Assembly (NCBI RefSeq): GCF_947498095.1
Contig: NZ_CANMJE010000014.1
Location: forward strand, 1 to 64,000
Direction: 5' to 3'
DNA: 64,000 nucleotides
DNA from: an uncultured Shimia sp.
GTDB taxonomy: Bacteria > Pseudomonadota > Alphaproteobacteria > Rhodobacterales > Rhodobacteraceae
Shown: positions 62,331-64,000 of the stretch, in pieces
How the letters are laid out: every line of letters begins with the position of its first letter
Position numbering within the stretch: position 1 is the stretch's first letter
Translations under genes and position numbers: made by a program
Notes under the pieces: model-generated
Told to the model about the DNA's origin: nothing
What the model saw: only the letters and a program-made list of their open reading frames with translations
Databases searched by the model: none

Positions 62331-62343
62331 ACTGAACAGCGGG

Positions 62344-63282
62344 TTACTTCACAAGGTCGAGCCGTTGCAGCGTGGCCTTGGGGGATATCACTTGCGGTGG
62401 CAAGCTGGATTGGTCGAGCAGCTCTCGAAAGCCAGGGCCCGTGTAAGCTTGCACTGAGCGTAGACCTTCGGTGCCGAACTCCAGTATCGTAAAGCTACGC
62501 TCACTTCGAACTGTATCCCCGATCAGAACCCGCGTGCCGCCCCCCAGACATGCCTGCGAGACATAGGCTACGCCATCCTTCCAGCCAAGATAAAAGGCGT
62601 GGTGGTGGCCCGACAGATGCAGATCGACATCCAGCTCGTGATAGAGTGCTTCTAGCGCTGGATCGCCGATAATTTCACGCTCACGGCTCTGGGCGAAGGG
62701 CCAAAGTGGCAGGTGGCTGAAGGTAACAGCTGGTCCTGAGCCCTTCATTGCCTTGGACAAACGCTTCATCTGATCGCCCCGAAGGGGGCCGAGCGTGGTA
62801 GCGTCGAGTGAAGCAAAACGTATGCCGCCCATTTCGAAGGCGTAGAAAAATGGATAGTCACCGTCGTCGATGTAGTCGAGCATGGGCTTCATCGCCCGCC
62901 ATTGCTCAGCGAAGATTGCGCGTTCCGCTTCGAATCCACCATAGGCGGATGCATCGTGGTTTCCCGGAGTGACGACCAGGGGAATGCCCACGCGGTTCAG
63001 CGGTTCGGTGACTTCGGCATGGAAGGCCTCCCACATCGCGCGCACTTCCGGTTCGCTCAGAACCGGGCGGCGCTGCCCCGCTACCATGTCGCCCGTGGAT
63101 ATGACCAGATCCGGGGCAAGCGCTATGATGCGATCAACCGCCGCAGCCACGCGGGGAGAGTAGCGCGTCGACCCGTATGACCCGTTAAGGTCAGAAATGA
63201 CTGCCACCCGCAAGTTCTGGGCAAATGCGGACCCGCAAAATATCAGCAGAAAGAGTGCGCTCAGGACTGCTCTAGCTGACAT
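62344..63282 (-). CDS. Secreted calcineurin-like metallophosphoesterase
   Basis: 312 residues from ATG 63282. Signal peptide ARAVLSALFLLIFCGSAFA. Metal-binding motifs in order: VISDLNGSYG, VISTGDMVAGQ, TPGNHDASAYGG, FSHLPLWP, and LSGHHHAFYLG. The first is usually DxH, here DLN. Periplasmic phosphoesterase, substrate unknown. Its start overlaps the stop of the next gene upstream by 11 bases, so the two are coexpressed. Confidence 0.88.
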   Translation of the reverse strand: MSARAVLSALFLLIFCGSAFAQNLRVAVISDLNGSYGSTRYSPRVAAAVDRIIALAPDLVISTGDMVAGQRRPVLSEPEVRAMWEAFHAEVTEPLNRVGIPLVVTPGNHDASAYGGFEAERAIFAEQWRAMKPMLDYIDDGDYPFFYAFEMGGIRFASLDATTLGPLRGDQMKRLSKAMKGSGPAVTFSHLPLWPFAQSREREIIGDPALEALYHELDVDLHLSGHHHAFYLGWKDGVAYVSQACLGGGTRVLIGDTVRSERSFTILEFGTEGLRSVQAYTGPGFRELLDQSSLPPQVISPKATLQRLDLVK

Positions 63283-64000
63283 CACAGGGGAACTCCTTTG
63301 CAACGACACTGCCGGTTTCGAAAAATTGCTTGGGTTCGAGATCAAAGATCAATTGGCCCTGTTCACAGCTTTGCCGCAGGATATCGGTAGCCAATGTGGT
63401 GTTTTTCACGACCTGTGCCACCTCGCGGTCGCTTAGACCGAAGGATGTTTCAAGCCATTGAAAAATCGGGCCGCCGCTTTGCAGATCCGCATTCAGCGCC
63501 ACAAGTTTGACGTAGGTGTTTGCGTTTAAATGTCGGAACTTTTCAAGCATTTGCGTACTTTTGGCAAAATTGGCATATTGCACCCGGCCACCGGCATCAT
63601 TGTCGTTCAGGTTGGTTCGCCGCAACAGAATTGCGTCTGCCGGAACCGACCCGTCACCGGCTTCGTGGTGCTTTGTCCGTTTGTGCGTCAGCTTTCCATC
63701 TTCAAGCCAATAATAATACGGTGTGAAATCGATATTTCCGACCCTGTCCTGCTGGCTGAAGATGAAGTCCAGCAGCACAATCTCGGTCAGTTCGGTCATC
63801 CAGAAGACCATCTGCTGCGGCGTCACGGACTGCCCCAGGTCCTTGGCGATCTGCCGGTCCTTTCGGCCCTCGGTCAGCCCGAATTCGATTGCTTGGGTCA
63901 ACGGCTTGTCTGAGCGCAGCGCCAGGAAAGCAGGTGTTTTCTGGAAATCCTGATTCTGACCCTTGCCCCAACCCGAGACGCGCGTGCCATTGATCTCCGA
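63272..64000 (-). CDS. Partial protein with kinase-like (DRxGN) motifs, continues past the window
   Basis: The last 242 codons of a gene that begins beyond 64000; an internal TTG at 63901 is not a real start. IVLLDFIFSQQDRVGNIDF has the catalytic DRxxN pattern of PI3/4-kinase-like, HipA-like and Fam20-like kinases. ILLRRTNLNDNDAGG could be the metal-binding Asp segment. A helical C-terminal part follows. Translated with the metallophosphoesterase (stop overlaps its start). Kinase activity is inference. Confidence 0.55.
   Translation of the reverse strand, partial: SEINGTRVSGWGKGQNQDFQKTPAFLALRSDKPLTQAIEFGLTEGRKDRQIAKDLGQSVTPQQMVFWMTELTEIVLLDFIFSQQDRVGNIDFTPYYYWLEDGKLTHKRTKHHEAGDGSVPADAILLRRTNLNDNDAGGRVQYANFAKSTQMLEKFRHLNANTYVKLVALNADLQSGGPIFQWLETSFGLSDREVAQVVKNTTLATDILRQSCEQGQLIFDLEPKQFFETGSVVAKEFPCDVS

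Overview
The window looks like chromosome from a marine Roseobacter-group alphaproteobacterium (Rhodobacterales). The evidence is a DMSP demethylase (dmdA) next to an acrylyl-CoA reductase (acuI), a trgA-trgB-cysK tellurite locus, a VPLPA-CTERM surface protein, a circularly permuted (two-piece) tmRNA gene, and an sspB/fumC/DUF4169 neighbourhood. I name the group only; nothing here fixes genus or species.

Layout. (1) 0-3.5 kb: core genes (tRNA-Asn, metallo-hydrolase, histidine kinase, 2-hydroxyacid dehydrogenase). (2) 3.55-20.43 kb: two elements integrated in tandem at the 3' end of a CAT-anticodon tRNA gene (20425-20501, minus strand). Three copies of a 20-bp core (3549, 8148, 20419) mark the junctions. 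The distal element (3.57-8.15 kb) is old: its P4-type integrase is a pseudogene and it keeps only an AraC and a LysR regulator plus decayed fragments. The proximal element (8.17-20.42 kb) is intact and satellite-like: tyrosine integrase, AlpA regulator, DUF3102 protein, RepA-like hexameric ATPase with an iteron-like repeat cluster downstream, an HK97-type major capsid protein in a run of overlapping small genes, a SprT-like protease, secreted cargo and an XRE repressor. I find no terminase, portal, protease or tail genes. This is the best candidate for a poorly described system: a capsid-encoding phage satellite.

(3) 20.6-47.25 kb: core chromosome. purMN, rnd, sufE, an msrQ-like gene, fumC, sspB, a chromate transporter with its ChrB-like partner, and ssrA (tag ANDNRAPAMAVAA). 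A GntR regulator with two TGTC-N-GACA operators follows, divergent from a DUF2182-DUF1326-DinB-dmdA-acuI run. Then come HIT, a DMT transporter, a class V aminotransferase, cfa, trgA-trgB-cysK, an MscS channel, an AlaX editing protein and tRNA-Ser(GGA).

(4) 47.25-64 kb: accessory region. It opens with a minus-strand cassette (ParB-like/adenine methyltransferase, two DUF5681 proteins, DUF3489, DUF2924, large serine recombinase) preceded by clustered AACAGGGAA repeats. After that come small secreted or membrane proteins mixed with insertion-sequence debris (IS3-type, IS66-type), a nonsense-disrupted gene and a truncated, frameshifted sulfatase. The window ends inside a gene with kinase-like motifs that overlaps a metallophosphoesterase gene.
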